Positions 50,687-58,995 of a stretch of DNA of 64,000 bases are shown here, in pieces. Source of the DNA: JAXMAO01 sp046350375 (GTDB lineage: Bacteria > Planctomycetota > Phycisphaerae > UBA1845 > UTPLA1). Position 1 is the first letter of the stretch, and each line of letters begins with the position of its first letter. Below the pieces are notes generated by a model. The model had not been told where the DNA came from and did no database searches. It worked only from the letters and a program-made list of their open reading frames with translations. The stretch is from contig JAXMAO010000001.1 of assembly GCA_046350375.1 (NCBI GenBank), forward strand, positions 1 to 64,000, given 5' to 3'. Position numbers and translations under genes: made by a program.

Positions 50687-51727
50687 TCAGCGGCGCCGGC
50701 GGCGGTTCCAGCGAACCACGAGCCAGGTCGGCAGCAGCAGACCCGCCATCGGAACCATCAACCCGATGCCGCAGATCGGCGCCGGATAGAACGGAATGAT
50801 CGGCAGGAAGGTCTGCAGCCCGCCCGGCGTCGGCTGCGGCGCCGGGTTGCCACCCGGACCGAAGCCGGCGTCGATGCAGTCGGCCACGCCGTTGGTGTTG
50901 GTGTCGGCGTCCGACGTGCCGCATCCGCAGACACCCGGTGCCTGCTTGGTGGCATCGTTCGGGCAGCCGTCCACACAGTTCGGCAGACCATCGCCGTCCG
51001 AGTCGGTCTCGGGGTTGCCGCATCCGCAGCGGCCCGGGGCGACCTTGCCCGAATCGTTCGGGCAGCCGTCGATGCAGTCCGGCAGCCCGTCGCCGTCCGA
51101 GTCGGTCTCGGGATGGCCGCAGCCGCACCGGCCCGGGCTGGTCTTCGAGCTGTCGTTCGGACAGCCGTCGATGCAGTCCGGCAGGCCGTCTTCATCGGAA
51201 TCGCGGTCCGGCACGCCACAGCCACACACGCCGGGGCGCTGCTTGCTGGAGTCTTCCGGACACAGGTCGTTGCAGTCCGCCGTGCCGTCGCTGTCGGCGT
51301 CGGCGTCGGACTGGCCGCAGCCACACTGACCCGGCAGCACCTTGTGCGGATCGCTGCGACAGATGTCGTTGCAGTCCGGAGTGCCGTCGTCGTCGGAATC
51401 GGTCTCGGGCACGCCGCACCCGCAGATGCCCGGAGCGACCTTGCCCGGGTCATACGGACACATGTCTTCGCAGTCGATCACGCCGTCGCGATCGCTGTCG
51501 AAGTCGGGCGAGCCGGGGCAAACGTCGATGCAATCCGGCACGCCGTCGTGGTCACTGTCGGCCTCGCTGACGCCGCAGCCGCAGATGCCCGGGTTGACCT
51601 TGTAGTGATCTTCCGGACAGCCGTCGAGACAATCGGCGATGCCGTCCTCGTCAGTGTCCGTGTCGGGCACGCCGCAGCCGCACACGCCCGGCAGGAACTT
51701 GTCGCCGTCATAGTCTCAGCAGTCGAG
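50687..51727 (-). CDS. C-terminal continuation of the TSP3-repeat protein after in-frame UGAs
   Basis: In the same frame as the gene upstream, open from the second UGA (51716-51718) to 50687. It encodes ten further Cys-rich Ca-binding repeats of the form CGCGxPDTDSDxDGxPDCxD and ends LMVPMAGLLLPTWLVVRWNR followed by four more arginines, a membrane-span plus basic tail that looks like a C-terminal sorting or anchoring signal. Without this part the long protein would lack an anchor. It has no plausible ribosome binding site of its own, so read-through, two mutations, or sequence error must explain it. Confidence 0.6.
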
Positions 51728-54700
51728 TCAGTCGGAGATGCCGTCCTCTTCGCTGTCGGTGTCCTTGTTGCCGCAGCAGCACTGACCGGGTTTGGTCTTG
51801 TACGGATCATCCGGACAGTAGTCGACGCAGTCCGGCACGCCGTCCTCGTCGCTGTCGGCCCGATCATCGCTGCCGGGGCAGCGGTCGAGGCAGTCGAACA
51901 CGCCGTCCGAGTCGCTGTCGACGTCGGCATGGCCGCAGCCGCACGCACCGGGGTACGACTTGCCCGGATCGTCCGGACACAGGTCCAGACAATCGGCCAC
52001 GCCGTCCTTGTCGCGATCGGTGTCGGGCACGTCGCAGCCGCAGATGCCCGGATGAGTCTTGAGCGAGTCGGCCGGACACGGATCGCTGCAATCCGGCAGA
52101 CCGTCGCTGTCGGCATCGACATCGGCGACGCCGCATCCGCAGTAGCCCGGCACGGTCTTGTTCGGGTCGTTCGGGCAGCCGTCGATGCAATCCGGCAGAC
52201 CGTCCGAGTCGCTGTCGGTGTCGGCGTGGCCGCATCCGCAGGCGCCCGGATAGGTCTTGTTCGGATCAAACGGACAGCCTTCCAGACAATCGACCAGGCC
52301 GTCCGAGTCGCTGTCGGTGTCGTCGGTCACGGGGAAGTCGCAGCCGCACCGGCCCGGAGCGACGCGCAGCGGGTCGTTCGGGCACCCGTCGGAGGTGTCG
52401 CACACGCCGTCGCCGTCGGCATCGGGGCCGTCCTTCAGCGGGTCGGGCGTCGTGACGCCGTCGGAGCCGTACTGGCTGCAATCATCGCAGCCGTCGCCGT
52501 CGATGTCGGCACAGACGTGCGGATCGTTCGGGTCGAGGTCGTCGCCATCCGGGACGCCGTCGTTGTCGTCGTCCGGATCGCAGGCGTTGCCCAGCCCGTC
52601 GTGGTCCAGGTCCTCCTGGTCGGGGTTGGCCACGCCCGGACAGTTGTCGCAGGCATCGCCGACGCCGTCCGTGTCGGTGTCGGTCTGAATGTCCGAGATG
52701 CCCGGATTACGCGGGCCGTTCGGCGTGTCGACGCAGTTGTCGCAGGCGTCGCCGATGCCGTCGGAATCGCCGTCGGCCTGGTCGAAGTTCGGCACGTTCG
52801 GACAGTTGTCCACGTGGTCGATCGTCGGGCTGACGATGATCGGGTTGAAGGCGCCGTCGCAGTCGAACGGGCCGTCGGCAATCAGGTCACCGTCGGTGTC
52901 GCACGACAGCGGGTTCGAGTGGTTGAACATCACTTCATACACGTCGCTCAACCCGTCGTTGTCGTCGTCAGAATCGATGCAATCCGGGAACGGATCACCA
53001 TCGGTGTTGATGTGGTCATCCTGGCCCGGGCAGATGTCGTGGTCGTCCGGCACTCCGTCGTTGTCGTCGTCGTCGTCCAGACAATCCGGCGTGCCGTCGG
53101 TGTCCGAGTCGAGATGGTCATCCTGGCCGGGGCACCGGTCGCACACGTCGCCCACGCCGTCGCTGTCCGCGTCGGCCTGGTCGCTGTTGGCGTCGGCCGG
53201 ACAGTTGTCGCACGGGTCGCCGACGCCGTCGCCGTCTTCGTCCTCCTGGTTGGGGTTGGCGATCCCGGGGCAGACGTCGCACGCATCGCCAACGCCGTCG
53301 CTGTCGCTGTCAAGCTGGTCGGCGTTGCCGACGTCCGGACAATTGTCATGGCAGCTCACGATGCCGTCGAAGTCCGGATCGGCGTCGGGCGTGCCGCAGC
53401 CGCAGATGCCGGGTTCGGTCTTGTTCGGGTCGTTCGGGCAGTGGTCGCATGGGTCGCCCACGCCGTCGCCGTCGTCATCGGCCTGCGACAGGTTGTAAAC
53501 GTCCGGACAGTTGTCGCACGCGTCGCCGATGCCGTCATGATCGCGGTCCGCCTGGTCGGAGTTCGCGTCGTTCGGGCAGTTGTCCTGGCAGCGCAGCAGC
53601 CCGTCGCTGTCGGCGTCGGAATCCGCCACGTCGCAACCGCAGATGCCCGGAACCACCTTGACCCGACTGTCGGGGCACTCATCGTTACAGTCGGGCGTGC
53701 CGTCGCGGTCGGAATCCTGATCGGAGACGCCGCAGCCGCAGGCGCCCGGATGGCTCTTGTTCGGGTCTTCCGGACAGCCGTCGGCGCAGTCGGGGATGCC
53801 GTCCTGGTCGGTGTCAACCGTCTCGTCGCCTTCGCAGCCGCAGATGCCGGGCTGGAATTTGGCCGGATTCTCATCGCACATGTCGATGCAGTCCGGCAGG
53901 CCGTCCTCGTCCGAGTCGACGTCGGCCTGGCCGCAGCCGCAGAAGCCCGGCGCAATCTTGTTCGGGTCGTTCGGGCAGAAGTCGAAGCAGTTCGGCACGC
54001 CGTCCGAATCCGAGTCGCCGTTCGGATCGGTGTCGCACAGGTCGTTGCAGTCGGCGATGCCGTCGCTGTCGGAATCGGTGTCGGGGTTGCCGCAGCCGCA
54101 CTGGCCCGGGGCGGTCTTGTTCGGATCGTTCGGACAGGCGTCGGTGCAGTTGGGCTCGCCGTCGCCGTCGAAGTCGGTGTCCGGCGTGCCGCAGCCGCAG
54201 GCGCCCGGCGCGGTCTTCAGCGGGTCGTTCGAGCATAGGTCGCAGGCGTCGCCGTGCCGATCGCCGTCACTGTCAGTCTGGTCGGGGTTTTGCGCGGTCG
54301 GGCAGTTGTCGCACGCGTCGCCGACGCCGTCGTGGTCGACGTCCGCCTGGTCCGCGTTCGCGACGTACGAGCAGTTGTCGCAGGCGTTGCCGATGCCGTC
54401 GCCGTCGTTGTCCTCCTGCGAGCGGTTCTCGATCGTGCGGCAGTTGTCGCACGCGTCGCCGACGCCGTCGCTGTCGCCGTCGGCCTGGTCGGCGTTGGCA
54501 ACACGCGGGCAGTTGTCGCAGGCGTCGCCAATGCCGTCGCCGTCGCTGTCGAGCTGGTCGCCGTTGGAGACGAAGCGGCAGTTGTCGCAGGCATTGCCGA
54601 CGCCGTCGTGGTCGAGATCGGGCTGACCGGGGTTGGCGATGCCGTCGCAGTTGTCGCACGCGTCGCCGGCGCCGTCGGTGTCGCTGTCGGCCTGGTCGGG

Positions 54701-55717
54701 ATTGGCGACGTACGAGCAGTTGTCGCAGGCGTTGCCGACGCCGTCGCCGTCGTTGTCTTCCTGCGTCGGGTTGGCGACGTTCGGGCAGTTGTCGCGGTCG
54801 CCGCAGACGCCGTCGTGGTCGGCGTCGTTGTTCGGATCATGCGGGCAGGCGTCGCAGGCGTCGCCGAGGCCGTCGCGGTCCGAGTCCTCCTGCTGCGGGT
54901 TGGCGATGTCCGGACAGTTGTCGCACGCGTCGCCGAGGCCGTCCTGGTCGGCGTCTTCCTGCTGCGGATTCGCAACCAGCCGGCAGTTGTCGCACGCGTC
55001 GCCGACTCCGTCATGGTCGGCGTCGGCCTGATCCGGGTTCACGACGAACGGGCAGTTGTCGCCGCTGTCGCACTTGCCGTCGCCGTCATGATCGTCGCCG
55101 TCCATGTTCGGGCGGTTGTCCGGCAGCGGGCCGAAGCCGTCCGAGCCGAACGAGCAGTCGTCGCAGCCGTCGCTGTCGACGTCCTGGCAGATATGCGGAT
55201 CGAACGGATTGGCGTCGAACGCGTCGGCAATGCCGTCGTTGTCGTCGTCACCGTCGACATCGTTGCAGACCCCGTCGCCGTCGGTGTCCAGGCACGAAAC
55301 GATGACCGAGCTCGGATACGAAACGTTGCCGCTGCCGCCGGTACAGCCGGCCTGCGCGCGGGCCGCCACGCCGAAGCCGTACGTGCCCGTCGCGCCCGGC
55401 GCGTTGATAGTGAAGTTCTCCGTAAAGGTGTTGTTGACGATGTGGTCGGGCGTGTCGGCGCAGCCGGGACCGGAGGCGTCGCCATCGAAGTCCCAGTTGG
55501 TCGAGCGCCAGGCGGACGGCGCGCCGGCCGAAATCTGAACCGTGACCTCGATCAGCAGCGACTGGTTCGGCGAGACGTGAATCGCGGGCATGCCGTTCGA
55601 GAGCAGATGCCCGTTCAGCTTGACCGACGTGACCAGCAGGTTGGCGTGCGCGGCGCTGGCCATGCAACACGTTGCCACCAACGCCAGGACGCGGTGTATC
55701 AGCTTGCGAGTAATCAT
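51728..55717 (-). CDS. Giant secreted thrombospondin type-3 repeat protein
   Basis: 1329 aa up to the first UGA; 1674 sense codons plus two UGAs if read through to 50687. A signal peptide (VLALVATCCMASAAHA) is followed by an Ig-like domain (residues ~30-145) and then roughly a hundred aspartate-rich units of two alternating types: 'DNCP.vaNpdQaDsDgDGvGDaC' (TSP3) and 'CGCG.pDtDsDsDG.pDC.D.CPnDP.K'. These bind calcium and make a long rigid secreted fibre. GAGGG precedes the ATG at 55717. Gene ends at a UGA that lies on a conserved cysteine position, with another UGA four codons later. Confidence 0.85.
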   Translation of the reverse strand: MITRKLIHRVLALVATCCMASAAHANLLVTSVKLNGHLLSNGMPAIHVSPNQSLLIEVTVQISAGAPSAWRSTNWDFDGDASGPGCADTPDHIVNNTFTENFTINAPGATGTYGFGVAARAQAGCTGGSGNVSYPSSVIVSCLDTDGDGVCNDVDGDDDNDGIADAFDANPFDPHICQDVDSDGCDDCSFGSDGFGPLPDNRPNMDGDDHDGDGKCDSGDNCPFVVNPDQADADHDGVGDACDNCRLVANPQQEDADQDGLGDACDNCPDIANPQQEDSDRDGLGDACDACPHDPNNDADHDGVCGDRDNCPNVANPTQEDNDGDGVGNACDNCSYVANPDQADSDTDGAGDACDNCDGIANPGQPDLDHDGVGNACDNCRFVSNGDQLDSDGDGIGDACDNCPRVANADQADGDSDGVGDACDNCRTIENRSQEDNDGDGIGNACDNCSYVANADQADVDHDGVGDACDNCPTAQNPDQTDSDGDRHGDACDLCSNDPLKTAPGACGCGTPDTDFDGDGEPNCTDACPNDPNKTAPGQCGCGNPDTDSDSDGIADCNDLCDTDPNGDSDSDGVPNCFDFCPNDPNKIAPGFCGCGQADVDSDEDGLPDCIDMCDENPAKFQPGICGCEGDETVDTDQDGIPDCADGCPEDPNKSHPGACGCGVSDQDSDRDGTPDCNDECPDSRVKVVPGICGCDVADSDADSDGLLRCQDNCPNDANSDQADRDHDGIGDACDNCPDVYNLSQADDDGDGVGDPCDHCPNDPNKTEPGICGCGTPDADPDFDGIVSCHDNCPDVGNADQLDSDSDGVGDACDVCPGIANPNQEDEDGDGVGDPCDNCPADANSDQADADSDGVGDVCDRCPGQDDHLDSDTDGTPDCLDDDDDNDGVPDDHDICPGQDDHINTDGDPFPDCIDSDDDNDGLSDVYEVMFNHSNPLSCDTDGDLIADGPFDCDGAFNPIIVSPTIDHVDNCPNVPNFDQADGDSDGIGDACDNCVDTPNGPRNPGISDIQTDTDTDGVGDACDNCPGVANPDQEDLDHDGLGNACDPDDDNDGVPDGDDLDPNDPHVCADIDGDGCDDCSQYGSDGVTTPDPLKDGPDADGDGVCDTSDGCPNDPLRVAPGRCGCDFPVTDDTDSDSDGLVDCLEGCPFDPNKTYPGACGCGHADTDSDSDGLPDCIDGCPNDPNKTVPGYCGCGVADVDADSDGLPDCSDPCPADSLKTHPGICGCDVPDTDRDKDGVADCLDLCPDDPGKSYPGACGCGHADVDSDSDGVFDCLDRCPGSDDRADSDEDGVPDCVDYCPDDPYKTKPGQCCCGNKDTDSEEDGISD

Positions 55718-56243
55718 ACGAATTCCCTCTGCTTTCCCAGCCCATTGGCCGCATGTGAATTGTCGTTGGACGACGCCCCTGCCCCGGGGCGCGCCTCTCC
55801 CTCAAACCCACTTTACTCCGCTAGTTGCGCGACTGTCAACGAAAATCAGGGTCGCGCGAAATCGCGCTCGTCTTCGCGCACCGGCGCGGTCCGAGAATGG
55901 CCACGCTCCGCGCCCGTGCGGCGCGCAACGGCACGTCGGTCCGACTGCGCAGCGCGCAGCGCCCGATATTGTCTGTGTTCTACTGTGACGACGCCCTGCG
56001 AGGTGTCTGGCGCGTCGACCGATGAGCCCGGTAATCCATTTTTATTGGTTTGCGGGTCGGCTTGTCAAGCAGAATCGCCGTAATCCGCCGCGAAAAACAA
56101 ACGAATCTTCGCAAAGCTTCTGGAATCGCTCGGAAAATACACCGCGGCGTCGCACCCGGGAACCCGGGCGCAACGCCGCGACAATCAATCTTCTATACAG
56201 GGTCTACTTAGTCTGTTAATCGCGAACCGGTGGCCACGCCGGC
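55718..56243. other. Intergenic, hairpin near 56143-56180
   Basis: No gene seen. A stem with arms CGCGGCGT (56143-56150) and ACGCCGCG (56173-56180) enclosing CCCGGG-AA-CCCGGG lies just past the stop of the leftward B12-binding gene and is followed in that direction by TTTT, so it may terminate that transcript. Confidence 0.5.
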
Positions 56244-57011
56244 CTACTCGTCGTCGCCTGGCGTCATCAGCAGTGCCGGTCGCCGGCGGCGCCGACGCTT
56301 CTTCGGCGCGCCCGGAATCGGCCGCTCGTGGCTCGGCGGGTCTGCCTGTGACGCCAGCGCCAGCGCCTCCACCGCCGTCTCCGCGAACAGGTCCGCCCGC
56401 ACTTCCTTCCACAGCCCCTCGGCCCGCGTGAACACCCCGCCCGACACCATCACGTTCATCGCCGGGCTCACGTTGATCTCGCGGATATGATCGATCAACT
56501 GGCGCACCAGCGGCGCATCGCACGGCCGACTGCCGAAGATCAGCAGCAGGTCCGGCCGCAACTGCCCGACCAGCTGCACCACCTCGTCCTGCGGCACGCC
56601 GCCTCCCATGAAAAAGACCTCCCACCCTTCCGCCTCAAACAGGTCCGAACACATCTGCGCGCCCAGCTCCTCGTGCTCGCCGTTCGCGCAGGTCATCAGC
56701 ACGCGCTTGCCATTCGACGGTACCACCGGCAGAAACGGCTGCACCTGGTCGGCCACCACGCGGTTGATCCGCGTCGCCATGTTCTGCACCGCCGCGTTGA
56801 TCTGATCGTCGCGATACAGCCGGTCGATCCGCTCCATCGCCGGCCAGATGACCCCGCGATAGATCGTCCGCGGCTCGGCCCCGCTGCGCAAGGCGTCGTG
56901 CACCAGTTGCCGGCAGACGTTGCGACGGCCGGCCATCAGTGGTTCGAAGTAATCTGAAAACAGCCGATCGGTGGGGGTGTTAGACAGGCTCACACGCGCT
57001 CCTTGGTTCAT
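56244..57011 (-). CDS. Cobalamin-binding-domain protein (stand-alone)
   Basis: 255 aa. Residues ~15-95 match the helical B12-binding cap (YFEPLMAGRRNVCRQLVHDA, GVIWPAMERIDRLYRDDQIN), and ~105-225 the Rossmann B12-binding domain (KRVLMTCANGEHEELGAQMC, EGWEVFFMGGGVPQDEVV, RPDLLLIFGSRP). Families of this build include corrinoid proteins and CarH/LitR light sensors, but no MerR helix-turn-helix is present. The lower-ligand motif reads GEHEELG, where CarH has GExHExG, so the histidine is one place off. The C-terminus is a run of arginines (KKRRRRRRPA), suggesting contact with nucleic acid or acidic lipid. An AT-rich stretch at 57030-57070 is the likely promoter. Confidence 0.8.
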   Translation of the reverse strand: MNQGARVSLSNTPTDRLFSDYFEPLMAGRRNVCRQLVHDALRSGAEPRTIYRGVIWPAMERIDRLYRDDQINAAVQNMATRINRVVADQVQPFLPVVPSNGKRVLMTCANGEHEELGAQMCSDLFEAEGWEVFFMGGGVPQDEVVQLVGQLRPDLLLIFGSRPCDAPLVRQLIDHIREINVSPAMNVMVSGGVFTRAEGLWKEVRADLFAETAVEALALASQADPPSHERPIPGAPKKRRRRRRPALLMTPGDDE

Positions 57012-57229
57012 CCGTCCACAGGCGACCGCGACGGAATAGTTAACATAGATAACTTAGGCAATATACGTATTCGGCGATGAGCTGCTAAGAGCTTGAGTCG
57101 TAGCGCATTTCCCACCCCCGTTCGGCCAGATTCGCCGACCGATCTGCCCAGTGGCGACCGACGGCGATCTTATCGGCCGCAACGCGCAGGACGCGCCGGC
57201 CGTGTGCTCACCCGTTGGTGGGAATTCGC

Positions 57230-58015
57230 CTATGACGGCCGGGTCGCGGGCCGGCCGCGCTGTGTTGTGCTGGATGGCGTGGTGGTGTGAATCGCGAAGG
57301 TCCGGCTCAGCGGCGGACCGTTGGCCCGCACGGCGACGACCCGCCAATAGTCGTTCACCTTCGCCAGTTCAATGATCAGGGACGACTCGAGCCGCGGCGA
57401 AATGCCGCGCGCCACCGCAGCGCGGCGCAACGCTTCGTTATAGGACTCACTGCCCGGACGCAGCGGCTGTCCCCGGACATCGCGCTGATCGACCAGCCCG
57501 CGCTCGATCTCGTCCAATGCGCGGCGGTCGCGCGGGTTCTCGGCCGGAATGGCGACGCTGACGTGCTTCTCGTCGATCGGATTCTCAATCGCCTTTTCCA
57601 GGCGAATGTCTTCGCGATAGTACGCAATGATGGATGGCCACTGGTTGGTCATCAGGTCGACCGCGCTCTCAGCCGTCAGGTCTTTCGGGACCATGTGGCG
57701 GTCGACCTGGGCGCGTTTGAAAATCTCGTTCGCGGCCGCCAGTCGCCGGATCTTCTCGCGCAGCGTGTCGAACTCGGCCCGGCGCTGCGGGTCGCCGAGC
57801 CCCCCGCGGCGAACTTCGTCGCACTTCAGCAGCAGCCCCACCATCGTCCGGGCCACCAGGTCGGCCGGCGCGGACTGGTCGAGCGTCACCGCCCCGACCG
57901 TGACCGGCCCGGGCTCGGCGCTCCATTTCTGAACCGGCAGTCGCCGCGAATCACGGCAGCCGCCCGCGAAGCCCGCGCCCAGCGCGAGCAGAAGCCACAC
58001 AGTTCGGCAACGCAT
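57230..58015 (-). CDS. Secreted lipoprotein, unknown function
   Basis: 261 aa. Signal peptide WLLLALGAGFAGGC with a lipobox cysteine at residue 20. The mature protein is alpha/beta with no recognised domain: VTLDQSAPADLVARTMVGLL, DTLREKIRRLAAANEIFKRA, LVDQRDVRGQPLRPGSESYN. The C-terminus is Thr/Pro rich. It stands alone between the B12-binding gene and a gene-poor stretch. Confidence 0.65.
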   Translation of the reverse strand: MRCRTVWLLLALGAGFAGGCRDSRRLPVQKWSAEPGPVTVGAVTLDQSAPADLVARTMVGLLLKCDEVRRGGLGDPQRRAEFDTLREKIRRLAAANEIFKRAQVDRHMVPKDLTAESAVDLMTNQWPSIIAYYREDIRLEKAIENPIDEKHVSVAIPAENPRDRRALDEIERGLVDQRDVRGQPLRPGSESYNEALRRAAVARGISPRLESSLIIELAKVNDYWRVVAVRANGPPLSRTFAIHTTTPSSTTQRGRPATRPS

Positions 58016-58357
58016 GACGCGGGACTATACGAACCGCCCCGGCGCCGCACAAGCCGGGGCCGAGTCGCGCCGCTCCACGGCCGCCAACGCGCAACGTCCG
58101 CAATCGGCGCGGGTTCTGCGAATTCCCGCCTTTTTTCTCGGGCTCAGTTTGACCCGGCCGATTGACCGGGCATAAGAATCACTGCGTCCTCAGGGTTCAG
58201 GAAATCGGGCAGTTCAACGCGGTGGGACGCACGCAGGAAACAACGAAAAACCGGTCGGCCGCAACGAGTTGCGGTCGCCTCTCAGGGATGAACAGGGCGC
58301 GCGGTTCGGGTCGCCAGACACGGACGTCGAAAACAACCCGAGCGAACAGGATGGACG

Positions 58358-58795
58358 ATGTCGTCGCCTCGCACACATCCTGGCGCTGACCTGGCGGGCC
58401 TTTCGACGCCCGCACTGGCGCAGATGGAGTGGTCGAACACGCTGGGCGGCAATCCGCAGCTCGCCTTGGCCGTTGCTGGGATTGCAAGCAGCGACTTCGA
58501 TTGGCGCGATGCTTCGCGAGTGTCCGGTGTGGCGGCGACGCGATGGGACGTCCAGCGACTGGCGAGCATGCGAAACGCTCAGCCGACGCCGAGCAGCAAC
58601 GTACCGGATGCTCTTGCGACTGATCTGACCCCGGCTTCGGCGAATGAAATCAAGCTCGCCGGAAGCCTGCGATTCAAGGACGGAAGCGTCGGCGACTCGC
58701 TCGAGTCGTGGCAGCGAACCGTCAACCGACTGGAGACTGTAATTCAACCCGTGGCGGCGATGGTGCTGGTCACGGACATCCAAGACAGACACTAG
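58358..58795 (+). CDS. Possible small gene in a gene-poor stretch
   Basis: 145 aa (MSSPRTHPGADLAGLSTPAL). Codon use is reasonable and an AGGA lies upstream of the ATG, but there are no recognisable domains and the surrounding 58016-58995 contains nothing else that I can support. The middle has NEIKLAGSLRFKDGSVGDSL. I give it as a candidate only. Confidence 0.35.
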   Translation: MSSPRTHPGADLAGLSTPALAQMEWSNTLGGNPQLALAVAGIASSDFDWRDASRVSGVAATRWDVQRLASMRNAQPTPSSNVPDALATDLTPASANEIKLAGSLRFKDGSVGDSLESWQRTVNRLETVIQPVAAMVLVTDIQDRH

Positions 58796-58798
58796 CCT

Positions 58799-58838
58799 GC
58801 ATCCTCCTCTCTCCTCCTCCTCTCCTCCTCCTCCGCAG
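58799..58838 (+). repeat. Polypyrimidine microsatellite (CTCCTC-type)
   Basis: About 40 bases of TCC/CTC repeats between the candidate small gene and the TPR lipoprotein gene. May form triplex or slip during replication. Confidence 0.7.
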
Positions 58839-58995
58839 CTAGTTGCTCCTTCCGGGGCCGTCCAGTTCGCTGAACGGCCCTGCTGACGCGCCCCGCCCGC
58901 CACGCACCGCACGTCTGACCGCGTCGGCTACCGGCCCGGCAGCCGAATCGCTACTTCATGGGGCGCGGGGATGCGGATTCCGGGGAGACCCGGGC

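Noticed and set aside
51113..54238. A 1041-codon open frame on the plus strand
   Set aside because: It is antisense to the TSP3-repeat gene. Its Val/Ala/Gly repeats are the mirror of GAC/GGC-rich repeats in a GC-rich genome; no start context or domain supports it.
54254..56083. A 609-codon plus-strand open frame
   Set aside because: Also the antisense shadow of the TSP3-repeat gene, running through its promoter and signal peptide.
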